Positions 55,637-63,756 of a DNA stretch of 64,000 bases are shown here, piece by piece; within the stretch, counting starts at the first letter, position 1, and each line of letters begins with the position of its first letter. Under the pieces are notes generated by a model. The model saw nothing but the letters and a program-made list of their open reading frames with translations. It was not told where the DNA came from and made no database searches. A program made the translations under genes and the position numbers. Source of the DNA: Algoriphagus sp. (lineage in GTDB: Bacteria; Bacteroidota; Bacteroidia; Cytophagales; Cyclobacteriaceae); assembly GCF_013373065.1 (NCBI RefSeq), contig NZ_JABXIN010000006.1, positions 1 through 64,000 of the forward strand. The letters are read 5' to 3'.

Positions 55637-56520
55637 AAACCTAATTGCTTTCGGATCCACTCATCTTCCACCCCGTTTTTCGTCCAATAATCAATCAGCA
55701 TTTTTTCCTTTCGAGTAGCAATGGATCGTTCCTCTCGTCCGCTTGGACTTATTCGCACTTCTTCCCAACTCACAATCTCAAAAGGAAAGGTTTTAATAAA
55801 TTGAATTTGAACCGTTCGGTTTAACTCCGGGTATTCAATCACAAATTGACTGGTTTGTTGGCCCAATTCTTCCAAAGTAACAGTTGCACGATAAGCTTTA
55901 AACGGAATATGGGCGAATCGCTGAAAAGTCAAAGATGGAATTAATCGAACATTTCCTTGCGGTACCAATTCAGGACTCAATCGAATTAAATTAAAAATCT
56001 CATCTTCTGAAGGGGCATCTACCTTTAGCTCTTGATCCCCATCCGATTCAAAATAAGAAAAGAGCTTTGCCTGATAGGCTGCATTTTTCCAATTCAATTG
56101 AGCGAAGGTTTGCCCGCACCATTCAGAAACCGAATGTGTGATTTTAAAAGAGGGAACATCATCTTTTACAGGGGTAAATACCGACAACATCGTATGGTAG
56201 GGATAAATGCCAGTAATAAAATCCCTAGTCATGTTCAGCTTCAACACTTTCCGAGCATCGCCTCCTGCACTTTCCGGATCATCCAATTTCACCTGCTTCC
56301 TTCTTGAAAAATCCTCTGTTACAAAAATCATCACTGCCTTACCTTCTCGTTCCTCCCCATACCGATTTTGCTTCAGGTCAAAAACATTAATCTCAGCCTT
56401 ACCTTGATACCAATAAGCGCCAAATCGTTCTTCATCCACGCTCTCCCGATTAGCGGGACTACAAGAGCCTAAAATCAGAAGAAATAAAAAAGCTGGAATG
56501 GCAAATCGACATGCTTTCAT
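55633..56520 (-). CDS. Hypothetical lipoprotein of a conserved Bacteroidota family
   Basis: A 295-residue lipoprotein (lipobox LILGSC) with FGAYWYQGKAEINVFDLKQN, EGKAVMIFVTEDFSRRKQV and FKITHSVSEWCGQTFAQLN in the mature part. Relatives occur in many Bacteroidota, sometimes labelled as septum-formation Maf proteins, but none of the Maf nucleotide-pyrophosphatase motifs is here, so I reject that name. The two Cys outside the lipobox are few. It lies between the DPM-like GT2 gene and the membrane glycosyltransferase, whose GTG overlaps its TGA. A role in carrying or binding the envelope glycan is possible but unproven. Confidence 0.75.
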   Translation of the reverse strand: MKACRFAIPAFLFLLILGSCSPANRESVDEERFGAYWYQGKAEINVFDLKQNRYGEEREGKAVMIFVTEDFSRRKQVKLDDPESAGGDARKVLKLNMTRDFITGIYPYHTMLSVFTPVKDDVPSFKITHSVSEWCGQTFAQLNWKNAAYQAKLFSYFESDGDQELKVDAPSEDEIFNLIRLSPELVPQGNVRLIPSLTFQRFAHIPFKAYRATVTLEELGQQTSQFVIEYPELNRTVQIQFIKTFPFEIVSWEEVRISPSGREERSIATRKEKMLIDYWTKNGVEDEWIRKQLGL

Positions 56521-56533
56521 AGATAAAAGTGCT

Positions 56534-57232
56534 TCAGGGTTTCCAATATTTAAAAATGGTCAAAATAATTTTATATCCTGCACCAATCACTCCTTTTACG
56601 GTACCACTTACCTTAGAGACTCCTATCCGTTTTCGGTAGTTTACAGGGACTTCCAAATATCTTAAGCCTTTTTGATGCGCCTTGATTTGCATTTCAATTG
56701 TCCAGCCGTAATTCTCATCAATCATCCCCAATTCAAGTAATCTTCCCCATCGAATAGATCGAAAAGGTCCTAAATCAGAAAAAGTAGCCCCCTGAATCCA
56801 TCTCATTAAGGTGGTGGCTAACCAATTCCCAAAAACTTGAGGAAAGGTCATGGAGCCTTTTTCACGATTTCCCAAAGCCCTTGAACCAATTACCATGTCA
56901 GCTCTTCCTTCCTGGATAGGCTGAATGAGAAATTCCATTTCCTCTGGATAATCGCTGTAATCACCATCCAAAAAAACAACCACATCTGGTTGAATCGGCT
57001 GGCTTTTTATCCAATCCATAGCTGTAAGACAGGCTTTTCCGTAACCTTTTTGACCTTCAAACACGACAATTGCACCTTCCTTTTGGGCTACTTCATCAGT
57101 TGCATCTGTGGAATTGTTATTAGCGACAACCACATGCCTAACCCAGCTTGGAATATCACGGATAACTTTGGGAATCGATTTTTCTTCATTAAAGGCTGGG
57201 ATGATAACATCCACAAGAAGTCCTGATGACAT
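56534..57232 (-). CDS. GT2 glycosyltransferase, dolichyl-phosphate-mannose-synthase-like
   Basis: A 232-residue cytoplasmic GT-A enzyme: VDVIIPAFNEEKSIPKVI, NNNSTDATDEV, VVFLDGDYSDYPEE (metal-binding Asp-x-Asp) and WTIEMQIKAHQKGL. The short length without C-terminal membrane helices resembles DPM1-type synthases that load a sugar onto a polyprenyl phosphate. That would supply the donor for the GT-C-type membrane enzyme two genes on. It follows the cellulose-synthase-like GT2 gene by 5 bp. Confidence 0.88.
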   Translation of the reverse strand: MSSGLLVDVIIPAFNEEKSIPKVIRDIPSWVRHVVVANNNSTDATDEVAQKEGAIVVFEGQKGYGKACLTAMDWIKSQPIQPDVVVFLDGDYSDYPEEMEFLIQPIQEGRADMVIGSRALGNREKGSMTFPQVFGNWLATTLMRWIQGATFSDLGPFRSIRWGRLLELGMIDENYGWTIEMQIKAHQKGLRYLEVPVNYRKRIGVSKVSGTVKGVIGAGYKIILTIFKYWKP

Positions 57233-57237
57233 GAATT

Positions 57238-58707
57238 TTATTTTCCTAAACTATATGATCGAAATGAAGTGAGAAATACCAACCCATATCCAAAGGCAAG
57301 CATCGCGTGGAATGGAAGGAACAAAAAATAATCATAGTGAAAAGCCAATAATACCATCAAGAAAAAAATAAGAGATAGTCCTCCTTCAATCCAAGTCGTT
57401 ATGGGCATGGAAAACTTCAGATAGCGGTTGGTTTTGAGATTTGATTTGCCGGACTCGAGGTTAAATTTCGGCGTACGTATAAATGGAGACTTTTTACCAC
57501 TCAATCCTTCCCAAACAGCCTGGGCATTATGCAAAGCCATTCCCATTGAAACCGAAAGGAATAAGGGAAGAATTAAAATGGATTCTACCAAACTTTTCCA
57601 AAACCGTTTTCTAGTGTAGATATGAGAGATAAAATATACCAATGCGATGATCGCAAACCCAATTAAAAACAAACCTGCAATTCGAGTCCAAGAAGCTGAG
57701 AAACCGTTCCATCCCAGCCAAGCTACACCAATACTAGCCAAACTGACCATCAAAATCACTAGAAAAATACTGCTGTTGAATAAATGCGCAACTGCGTGAA
57801 GTTTAGTCTTGAAAGGAAATTCAGAAGAAAGGACAGATCGTGCATGTTTTTTAGCACATTCAGCTCCCCCCTTATTCCAACGAAATTGTTGAGACTTGAT
57901 GGCTGACATTATGGGAGGTAGTTCCGCAGGAGAAGGGATTTCCGGTCTATAGACAAACTTCCATCCTTTTTTCTGGGCTCGATAACTCAAATCCAAATCT
58001 TCCGTCAAGGTATCATCTTCCCAATTACCTGCATCTAGAATACATGCTTTCCGCCATACTCCACCCGTACCATTGAAATTGATGAAAGCTCCCAGCGTAT
58101 TCCTACCAACCTGTTCGATAGTAAAATGTGCATCTAAGGCAAAAGCTTGAAGACGTGTCAAGAGTGAATGTCCTTCATTCAAATGCGTCCATCGAGTCTG
58201 AACCATCCCTATTTGATCATTCTGGAAATAGGGAATCGTCTTTTTCAAAAAGTCAGTCGAAGGAAGGAAGTCTGCGTCGAATATGGCTATAAAATCTCCT
58301 TTAGAAAACGCTAGCCCTTCACGAAGAGCCCCGGCTTTAAAACCGCTTCGGTTGGTACGATGAAGATAAACAAATGGAAAAGAAGGATAGGATTTGATTT
58401 TATCTTGGATCAAGTCACTTGTTTCGTCCGTACTATCATCCAAAATTTGGACTTCAAGCTTCTCCAATGGATAGTCCATTTTTACAACCGCATCTATTAA
58501 CCGCTCTGCCACATACATTTCATTGAAAATGGGCAACTGAATGGTGACCTTTGGCCATTCGGAAGGATTGGTCGGAGTTTTTTGGTTTTGTCTTTTGGAT
58601 TTCCAAAATCCGAAAAGCAAATGCCCCAATGCAAGACTATACCCCAGAATGATAACCATCCCAAGGATATAAAGGACCAATAAACTATACGAAATTATTT
58701 CAGGCAT
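57238..58707 (-). CDS. GT2 membrane glycosyltransferase, cellulose-synthase-like
   Basis: A 489-residue processive-type glycosyltransferase. An N-terminal helix leads to the catalytic domain with PTVTIQLPIFNE-like WPKVTIQLPIFNEMYVA, LDDSTDETSDL, AIFDADFLP (Asp-x-Asp), DTLTEDLDLSYRA (base Asp) and QQFRWNKGGAE (Q-x2-R-W). At least four C-terminal membrane helices follow. These motifs define the CesA/HasA-like group that both polymerises and exports; ceramide glucosyltransferase-like enzymes share them. No PilZ domain is present. Its ATG overlaps the end of the polyferredoxin gene by 8 nt. Confidence 0.88.
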   Translation of the reverse strand: MPEIISYSLLVLYILGMVIILGYSLALGHLLFGFWKSKRQNQKTPTNPSEWPKVTIQLPIFNEMYVAERLIDAVVKMDYPLEKLEVQILDDSTDETSDLIQDKIKSYPSFPFVYLHRTNRSGFKAGALREGLAFSKGDFIAIFDADFLPSTDFLKKTIPYFQNDQIGMVQTRWTHLNEGHSLLTRLQAFALDAHFTIEQVGRNTLGAFINFNGTGGVWRKACILDAGNWEDDTLTEDLDLSYRAQKKGWKFVYRPEIPSPAELPPIMSAIKSQQFRWNKGGAECAKKHARSVLSSEFPFKTKLHAVAHLFNSSIFLVILMVSLASIGVAWLGWNGFSASWTRIAGLFLIGFAIIALVYFISHIYTRKRFWKSLVESILILPLFLSVSMGMALHNAQAVWEGLSGKKSPFIRTPKFNLESGKSNLKTNRYLKFSMPITTWIEGGLSLIFFLMVLLAFHYDYFLFLPFHAMLAFGYGLVFLTSFRSYSLGK

Positions 58708-60244
58708 TTAATTTAATAGAATCATTGCCAATGATAATTGGCATATCGTTGATTCGGCCTTCCTCAGGACCATTTTCCAGTTTCAATACTCCTCTTGGGC
58801 AAACCGATGCACAAACACCACAGCCAACACAGGAGGAGCGGACGATATTTTGGCCTCGCTGGGCATACCAGCGAACATCAATTCCCATTTCACAATAGGT
58901 GGAGCAATTTCCACAAGAGATGCATTGCCCTCCATTGGTTGAGATCCGAAAACGGGATTTGAACCGCTGTACCAATCCTAGATAAGCCGCCAAAGGACAA
59001 CCAAATCGGCACCATACTCGGTTCCCCATAAATGGATAAAATCCAGTTCCTACAACACCAGCAAAGGCAGAACCTATAAAAAAGCCATAAAATGAATGAA
59101 GCTGGTTTGTGACATTACCTAATAAACCAAAGGAAGAAAAATAATTAACGATCGTCAAAACCGTCATCACGACAGCCAAAACCAAAACAGAATGGATTAA
59201 ATACTGCTCAATTTTCCAAGATTTAAGGGATTTGTCTGAGAGCTGGCGATAAGGATCACCAACAGTTTCTGCCAAACCTCCACAGCCGCATACCCAAGAG
59301 CAGTACCAGCGTTTTCCATAGAAATAGGTAAACAAAGGCACTCCCAAAACAATCAATAAAATCCCCCAAATCAACATAAACATTCCGATAGCTCCAGAAC
59401 TTGTCAGGGATTCGATTCGGTAATCATAAAAGAAGGAATAATCGAGAGGCCATATATTCTTAAAATCAAAATAGGGTTGATTCAGCAATACCAGAATTTC
59501 AGGAATCAAAAAGGCAAAGGCCGTTTGAAAGAACATCAGCGAAGCAGTCCGAACTTCTTGATAGCGATTTCCTCGGTATTTTCGGAACATCCGAATTCCC
59601 ATTACCAAAATAGCCAATGTGTATATCAAACCATATAAAAACCATTGACTAGCTGGATTTCCAGATAAGGATAAACTAATAGGTTCTACCATCCAAACTA
59701 GATTCACTAGGTATGCTGGGAACCAATATAAAATCACATAAAATAAAATCAGGTAAGACCCTGTAATCATACCTAACCATCCCCTATTCTTCATTGAAGA
59801 ATGAAAAATGCCATTGTTTTTTATTCCACTCGGTTCATCTCTGAATTTGGGTAAAATGTAAAAGAGCCCGCCTAAAATCACCAAACCGATACTACTGGCA
59901 AGAAATAAAAAGGGTAAATCTTGCACAGGACTATCTAAAGCCGCTTTTGCGAGAGGGAAACTGTAATCATCCCAAATCACCTGATCCCACTTGCTTTCAG
60001 CTTTTAATACGTCATTATAGCCGTTCATTAGGCTGTTGAATTCACCCAAAAACTCAAATGAATTGGAATAAACCTTCCCAAACATAGGCTGAAGGATATT
60101 CTTCATGTTATCTTGGTGAATGTCCTTTGTCAATGAAATCACTTGCTCCTCGGTAAGCATGTATTCTCCCAAAAAAGGAATTCCTGAAAAGATTAACAGT
60201 CCAGCTAGAAATAAGAAAACACCTATTCGTTGAATGAATGTCAT
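58700..60244 (-). CDS. Membrane polyferredoxin (NapH/NosR/CcoG-like 4Fe-4S protein)
   Basis: A 514-residue membrane protein. After an N-terminal helix and a periplasmic segment there are several membrane helices with Cys motifs at their ends: WYCSWVCGCGG and VWCRFGCPLAAYLG. Two ferredoxin clusters follow near the C-terminus: CISCGNCSTYC and CVGCGVCASVCPRG. The Cys-x3-CP pattern with paired ferredoxin clusters is that of NapH/NosR-type electron conduits moving electrons across the membrane. Its ATG overlaps the FAD oxidoreductase stop by 4 nt, so that enzyme may be its cytosolic electron donor or acceptor. The terminal partner is not identified. Confidence 0.88.
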   Translation of the reverse strand: MTFIQRIGVFLFLAGLLIFSGIPFLGEYMLTEEQVISLTKDIHQDNMKNILQPMFGKVYSNSFEFLGEFNSLMNGYNDVLKAESKWDQVIWDDYSFPLAKAALDSPVQDLPFLFLASSIGLVILGGLFYILPKFRDEPSGIKNNGIFHSSMKNRGWLGMITGSYLILFYVILYWFPAYLVNLVWMVEPISLSLSGNPASQWFLYGLIYTLAILVMGIRMFRKYRGNRYQEVRTASLMFFQTAFAFLIPEILVLLNQPYFDFKNIWPLDYSFFYDYRIESLTSSGAIGMFMLIWGILLIVLGVPLFTYFYGKRWYCSWVCGCGGLAETVGDPYRQLSDKSLKSWKIEQYLIHSVLVLAVVMTVLTIVNYFSSFGLLGNVTNQLHSFYGFFIGSAFAGVVGTGFYPFMGNRVWCRFGCPLAAYLGLVQRFKSRFRISTNGGQCISCGNCSTYCEMGIDVRWYAQRGQNIVRSSCVGCGVCASVCPRGVLKLENGPEEGRINDMPIIIGNDSIKLNA

Positions 60245-61596
60245 AGCTTGGCTCCCAATAATTTTTGAATAAATGTCCTTTTTTTCAATTTGATTGCAAT
60301 CCCACTTTTCTTCTGGAAAGCGCTTTGAATAGCTTGGATATAAGGTGCAAAAAACTCCGGAGCAAAATTCGCATCTTCTAATCTTTTGATAACTTCAACT
60401 ACTTCCCATCTTTCTTTAATGGCTTTATCAAAAAAGGAATGAGAAAGCCGGAATCCAAAGTTATTAACACCCAGAACCTTGTTTTCATGATCTATGAAAA
60501 GGCGAATAGAAACTTTCCCAGATTCATGTTCCCAATAAAAACTGTTGAACGCTTCTTCTGACCAATCCGAAGGAACCCAGCCATACGTTTGATATTCGAT
60601 GTCTAAAAATTTGGCTGAATTAAACCAAACCCCAGGCTGATAAGGAACCGGATCATGAAGTAAATTGTAAGCAAGGGTCTCGCCATGCATCCTTCCTGTA
60701 TACCAGACCTGCTCGATTTTATTCCTCCCAACAGCAGGAGGTTCATGAAATTCTGCACAATCTCCAATCGCAAAGACATCAGGGATATTTGTTTTGAAAA
60801 ATGAATCCACCAAGATTCCTCGATTGACTTTCAAATCAGTTTCTTTTAAAAAATCAATATTTGGAGTTACCCCAGCCGTTAAACCTACAAACTGACAGGG
60901 AAGCTCCTCTCCTTTATTGGTCCGCACTGCTTTCACTCTACCAAATTCATCGGGAATTATTTCGGCCAACTCAGTTTCTAATCTCAGATTCATGTGATGT
61001 TCGGAAACGTGTCTTCCTACCAAAGCTGACTCCTCCTTGGGAAGGACATTACGCCAAAATCCCGTTTCCCTAACCAAAAAAGTGACTGATATCCCCTTGT
61101 ACGCAAGCATTTCAGCCATCTCAATACCGATCAAGCCTCCTCCTACAATCACTGCATGATTCACACCTTCAGAAGTATTTTGCTCCATCAACTCCAAGTC
61201 TTGCTTGGAATAAAGCCCTTGTACCCCTTGTAAATCCTGCCCTGGCCATCCAAACTTATTGGGTTTAGAACCTGTTGCGAGAACCAATTGATCGTAGCTA
61301 AATTTCCCTCCACTTTGGAAATGCAATTCCTTTTCAGCAAAATCAACTCGCTCTACCCACTTTTCTAATAATTCAATTCTATTTTTTTCCCAAAACCAAT
61401 TTTCGTATGGCTGCGTATGCTCAAATTTCATATGCCCCATAAAGACATACATAAGAGCTGTCCTGGAGAAAAAATAAGTACTCTCTCCCGAGATTACGGT
61501 GATTTTTACCGAATCACTTTGCTTTCGCAGCTGCCTGGCACAAGTAATTCCTGCGATTCCATTGCCAAGGATGACGATGTGGTGGGTGTTGCTCAT
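60241..61596 (-). CDS. NAD(P)/FAD-dependent pyridine nucleotide-disulphide-type oxidoreductase
   Basis: A 451-residue flavoprotein with two dinucleotide folds: VILGNGIAGITCARQLRK (FAD) and HAVIVGGGLIGIEMAEML (NAD), plus DVFAIGDCAEF near residue 270. There is no CxxxxC redox disulphide in the FAD fold, so it is closer to nitrite-reductase/rubredoxin-reductase-like NADH oxidoreductases than to disulphide reductases. The C-terminal region (about 320-451) is an extra domain of unknown role. It is coupled to the polyferredoxin gene by a 4-nt overlap. Confidence 0.88.
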   Translation of the reverse strand: MSNTHHIVILGNGIAGITCARQLRKQSDSVKITVISGESTYFFSRTALMYVFMGHMKFEHTQPYENWFWEKNRIELLEKWVERVDFAEKELHFQSGGKFSYDQLVLATGSKPNKFGWPGQDLQGVQGLYSKQDLELMEQNTSEGVNHAVIVGGGLIGIEMAEMLAYKGISVTFLVRETGFWRNVLPKEESALVGRHVSEHHMNLRLETELAEIIPDEFGRVKAVRTNKGEELPCQFVGLTAGVTPNIDFLKETDLKVNRGILVDSFFKTNIPDVFAIGDCAEFHEPPAVGRNKIEQVWYTGRMHGETLAYNLLHDPVPYQPGVWFNSAKFLDIEYQTYGWVPSDWSEEAFNSFYWEHESGKVSIRLFIDHENKVLGVNNFGFRLSHSFFDKAIKERWEVVEVIKRLEDANFAPEFFAPYIQAIQSAFQKKSGIAIKLKKRTFIQKLLGAKL

Positions 61597-61622
61597 AAAT
61601 GAAAGAGATTCTCAAAGATAAT

Positions 61623-62381
61623 CTATTCATTTAGACTCCAATCATAATCCAAATGTCTGATCTTGGCATTCGGTGAAATGGAGATTTGGCTGTATTGATT
61701 TAAGAAATCGATCAATGTCCCATTTTTGGTAAAGTCGCCCTTGAACCACGAAAAAATTGAGGAAATCTCGATTTCATTTGCACTAATAAAATTTCGTTGA
61801 GAATCATTAATAAATAGTCGGGTTACCATTTCCAATTGAGTCTCTAATTTTTCAGGAACAAAAGCCTCATTCAGCAAAGGAGGACATGAAACCGATGCAC
61901 AATTAATTGCGAAATGAATTCGGGGTTCCTCAAATTCTTTTCGCAGAATATTATGTTCAATTTCGTCCAGACTGGATTTTTCCCCATTGATTTCAAAAAA
62001 CTCATAATGCCAGACATCATTTACCAAGGGAATTTTAAGTTTTGGACCCAAATCCCGAATACTTTTTACAGGATAATGGTCCACTATTAATTTGACCGTA
62101 AAGGCATTATAAGCGTTGATCCAGTAAGCCAACTGCTCCTCTTTTGTCCAGGATTCCCTGTCTGGAGCATTCTGACTCAGAATTTCCAAATAATTCTCTA
62201 GCTTTTCTTTTTCCTTTATAAAGCCCTTGTAATTGACTTTCCCATAGGGAGAGACATTATTTCGAAGTAGTTCTTCCCAAAGTCGATGATCGGGGACTTG
62301 GGTACCTTGTCCTCCTAAGGAAGACGGCCCACAGGACAAAAAACTTACCAATAAGAAAATGTAAGTTACTATGAGTTTCAT
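61623..62381 (-). CDS. DUF547 family lipoprotein
   Basis: A 252-residue lipoprotein (lipobox SFLSC) with a full DUF547 domain: LWEELLRNNVSPYGKVNY, AYWINAYNAFTVKLI, WHYEFFEINGEKSSLDEIEH and IHFAINCASVSCPPL. The paired Cys, the Asn-Ala-Tyr-Asn and the His in this pattern suggest a papain-like or thiol-dependent active site, but no activity is established. The ATG at 62381 gives a proper signal; a TTG at 62420 is rejected. It lies between the rhodanese and the FAD oxidoreductase. Confidence 0.88.
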   Translation of the reverse strand: MKLIVTYIFLLVSFLSCGPSSLGGQGTQVPDHRLWEELLRNNVSPYGKVNYKGFIKEKEKLENYLEILSQNAPDRESWTKEEQLAYWINAYNAFTVKLIVDHYPVKSIRDLGPKLKIPLVNDVWHYEFFEINGEKSSLDEIEHNILRKEFEEPRIHFAINCASVSCPPLLNEAFVPEKLETQLEMVTRLFINDSQRNFISANEIEISSIFSWFKGDFTKNGTLIDFLNQYSQISISPNAKIRHLDYDWSLNE

Positions 62382-62442
62382 AAATGAAAATTTGAGTCTT
62401 TTTTGATTTGTAAATTTCAAAAAACAATTTTGAGGTTTTCAC

Positions 62443-62949
62443 TCAATAGACTATCTCTCCTTTTTCTAGCCAAATAGACCAAGCTAGATTATATGTATGA
62501 ACTCGATTTGTGATTCCATTATCATCATATACTTGACGGCCGTCATTTACCCATTGGAATATCCCTCCATATAAATTGTATACAGTAAAGCCCTTTTCGG
62601 TTAATTTTTTTCCAATTTCCTGGGATCTGGCTCCAACCGTGCAATACACGAGAACGGGTCTTTTGGGATCTAACTGATCAAGTTGGGAAATAGAAAAATG
62701 ATCAAAACCCACATTAATCGCGCCCTTTAAATGACTTACGGCATACTCCTCCACCTCACGTGTATCGAGGATTTGGTAATTATCTAAATTTTGGATTTCA
62801 GAGGGTCTTAAAACCGGAAAGTCTTCCTCATATAAAGTACCCAAAAGAGCTTTGTAGGCAAGAGATTGCGAAAATCCTCCAGTTACTGGAAGAAAAAAAT
62901 AGACCAACAACCACAAGTACTTTACCTGTGAATTCAAGCTTTTATTCAT
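62443..62949 (-). CDS. Exported rhodanese-like protein
   Basis: A 168-residue single-domain rhodanese with a signal peptide (to about GGFSQ). YQILDTREVEEYAVSHLKGA is the CH2A-type start and VLVYCTVGARSQEIGKKL the active-site loop, with Cys carrying the persulphide in a six-residue CTVGAR loop. It is therefore a periplasmic sulphur-transfer or sulphur-sensing protein. It is the first gene after the Crp/Fnr regulator (33-bp gap) and is followed by the DUF547 lipoprotein. Confidence 0.9.
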   Translation of the reverse strand: MNKSLNSQVKYLWLLVYFFLPVTGGFSQSLAYKALLGTLYEEDFPVLRPSEIQNLDNYQILDTREVEEYAVSHLKGAINVGFDHFSISQLDQLDPKRPVLVYCTVGARSQEIGKKLTEKGFTVYNLYGGIFQWVNDGRQVYDDNGITNRVHTYNLAWSIWLEKGEIVY

Positions 62950-62982
62950 AAATGGAAAAACCGGAAAATTAGCGAGAAGGTT

Positions 62983-63699
62983 CTAGGAAGCGTAAAAATC
63001 AGACAATCTCGCCAAAGCTCGTTTATCTTTAATAATGATTTTCTTTCCCTCAAACTCGATTAAATCGTCCTTCTTAAATTCTGAAAGTAAACGAATTACA
63101 GATTCAGTGGCCGTTCCGACGATACCTGCAATTTCCTCCCTACTCAAAACCAAGTCAATTTTTTGAGCATCATCTCCTTCAACACCATAGCTACTAGCCA
63201 AAAACAAAAGTGTGTAAGCTAATCGCTCCCGGATACTTTTTTGAGTTGCATCCGTTAACTTTTCTTCCATGACATTTAACTCATGGCTAAGCTGCTTAGT
63301 AACTCTTTTGAAAAAGGGTGTATTAGAAAAAAGAGTATTCAAAAAAGCTTCTCTAGGTATAAAACAGATTTTGGCATCTTCAACAATCATTGCTGAATTG
63401 GTGTAATTTTCTTCACCTAACAAAGCGGAATATCCTAAGAAGTCTCCACTTTTTGCGAGGTGAATAATCTGATCTTTCCCATTAGATGCGGTTTTATACA
63501 CTTTTACTACCCCCGAATTGATACAAAAAATCCCCAAAGGTTTGGTTCCTTCATAATAGAGTATTTGGCCTTTTCGATGAGAAATTAAATTCTTATTGGT
63601 TGAGATTGTACAGATATGGGTTTCTGACAGATCCGATAACATAGAATGTTTGCGGCTCGCGCAAAGTTCACAGGGTAAATTTTTAACTGTACTCGACAT
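62983..63699 (-). CDS. Crp/Fnr-family transcriptional regulator
   Basis: A 238-residue regulator. The effector domain is about residues 20-150 (KGQILYYEGTKPLGIFCINS, GDFLGYSALLGEENY) and the C-terminal winged helix about 155-235 (LSREEIAGIVGTATESVIRL, the recognition helix). The N-terminal Cys pair CELC (residues 10 and 13), with further Cys at about 30, 58 and 111, could in principle bind an Fe-S cluster as in FNR, but the spacing differs. The residues that bind cAMP in Crp are not evident. Its position at the head of the long run suggests it controls the redox and glycan genes. Confidence 0.88.
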   Translation of the reverse strand: MSSTVKNLPCELCASRKHSMLSDLSETHICTISTNKNLISHRKGQILYYEGTKPLGIFCINSGVVKVYKTASNGKDQIIHLAKSGDFLGYSALLGEENYTNSAMIVEDAKICFIPREAFLNTLFSNTPFFKRVTKQLSHELNVMEEKLTDATQKSIRERLAYTLLFLASSYGVEGDDAQKIDLVLSREEIAGIVGTATESVIRLLSEFKKDDLIEFEGKKIIIKDKRALARLSDFYAS

Positions 63700-63756
63700 A
63701 GTGGGGTATTTCTTAATGGCTAAAAGGTAAAAAAAGAATGAGATAAATCATAGAAA

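Noticed and set aside
55633..56520. Septum-formation inhibitor Maf label for the lipoprotein
   Set aside because: The name sometimes appears on relatives, but the protein is an exported lipoprotein and shows no Maf nucleotide-pyrophosphatase motifs.
63739..63750. TGAGATAAATCA before the Crp/Fnr gene
   Set aside because: It fits TGA-N6-TCA, but the arms have only three paired bases and such matches are frequent in AT-rich DNA; kept only as a remark under the DUF2892 finding.
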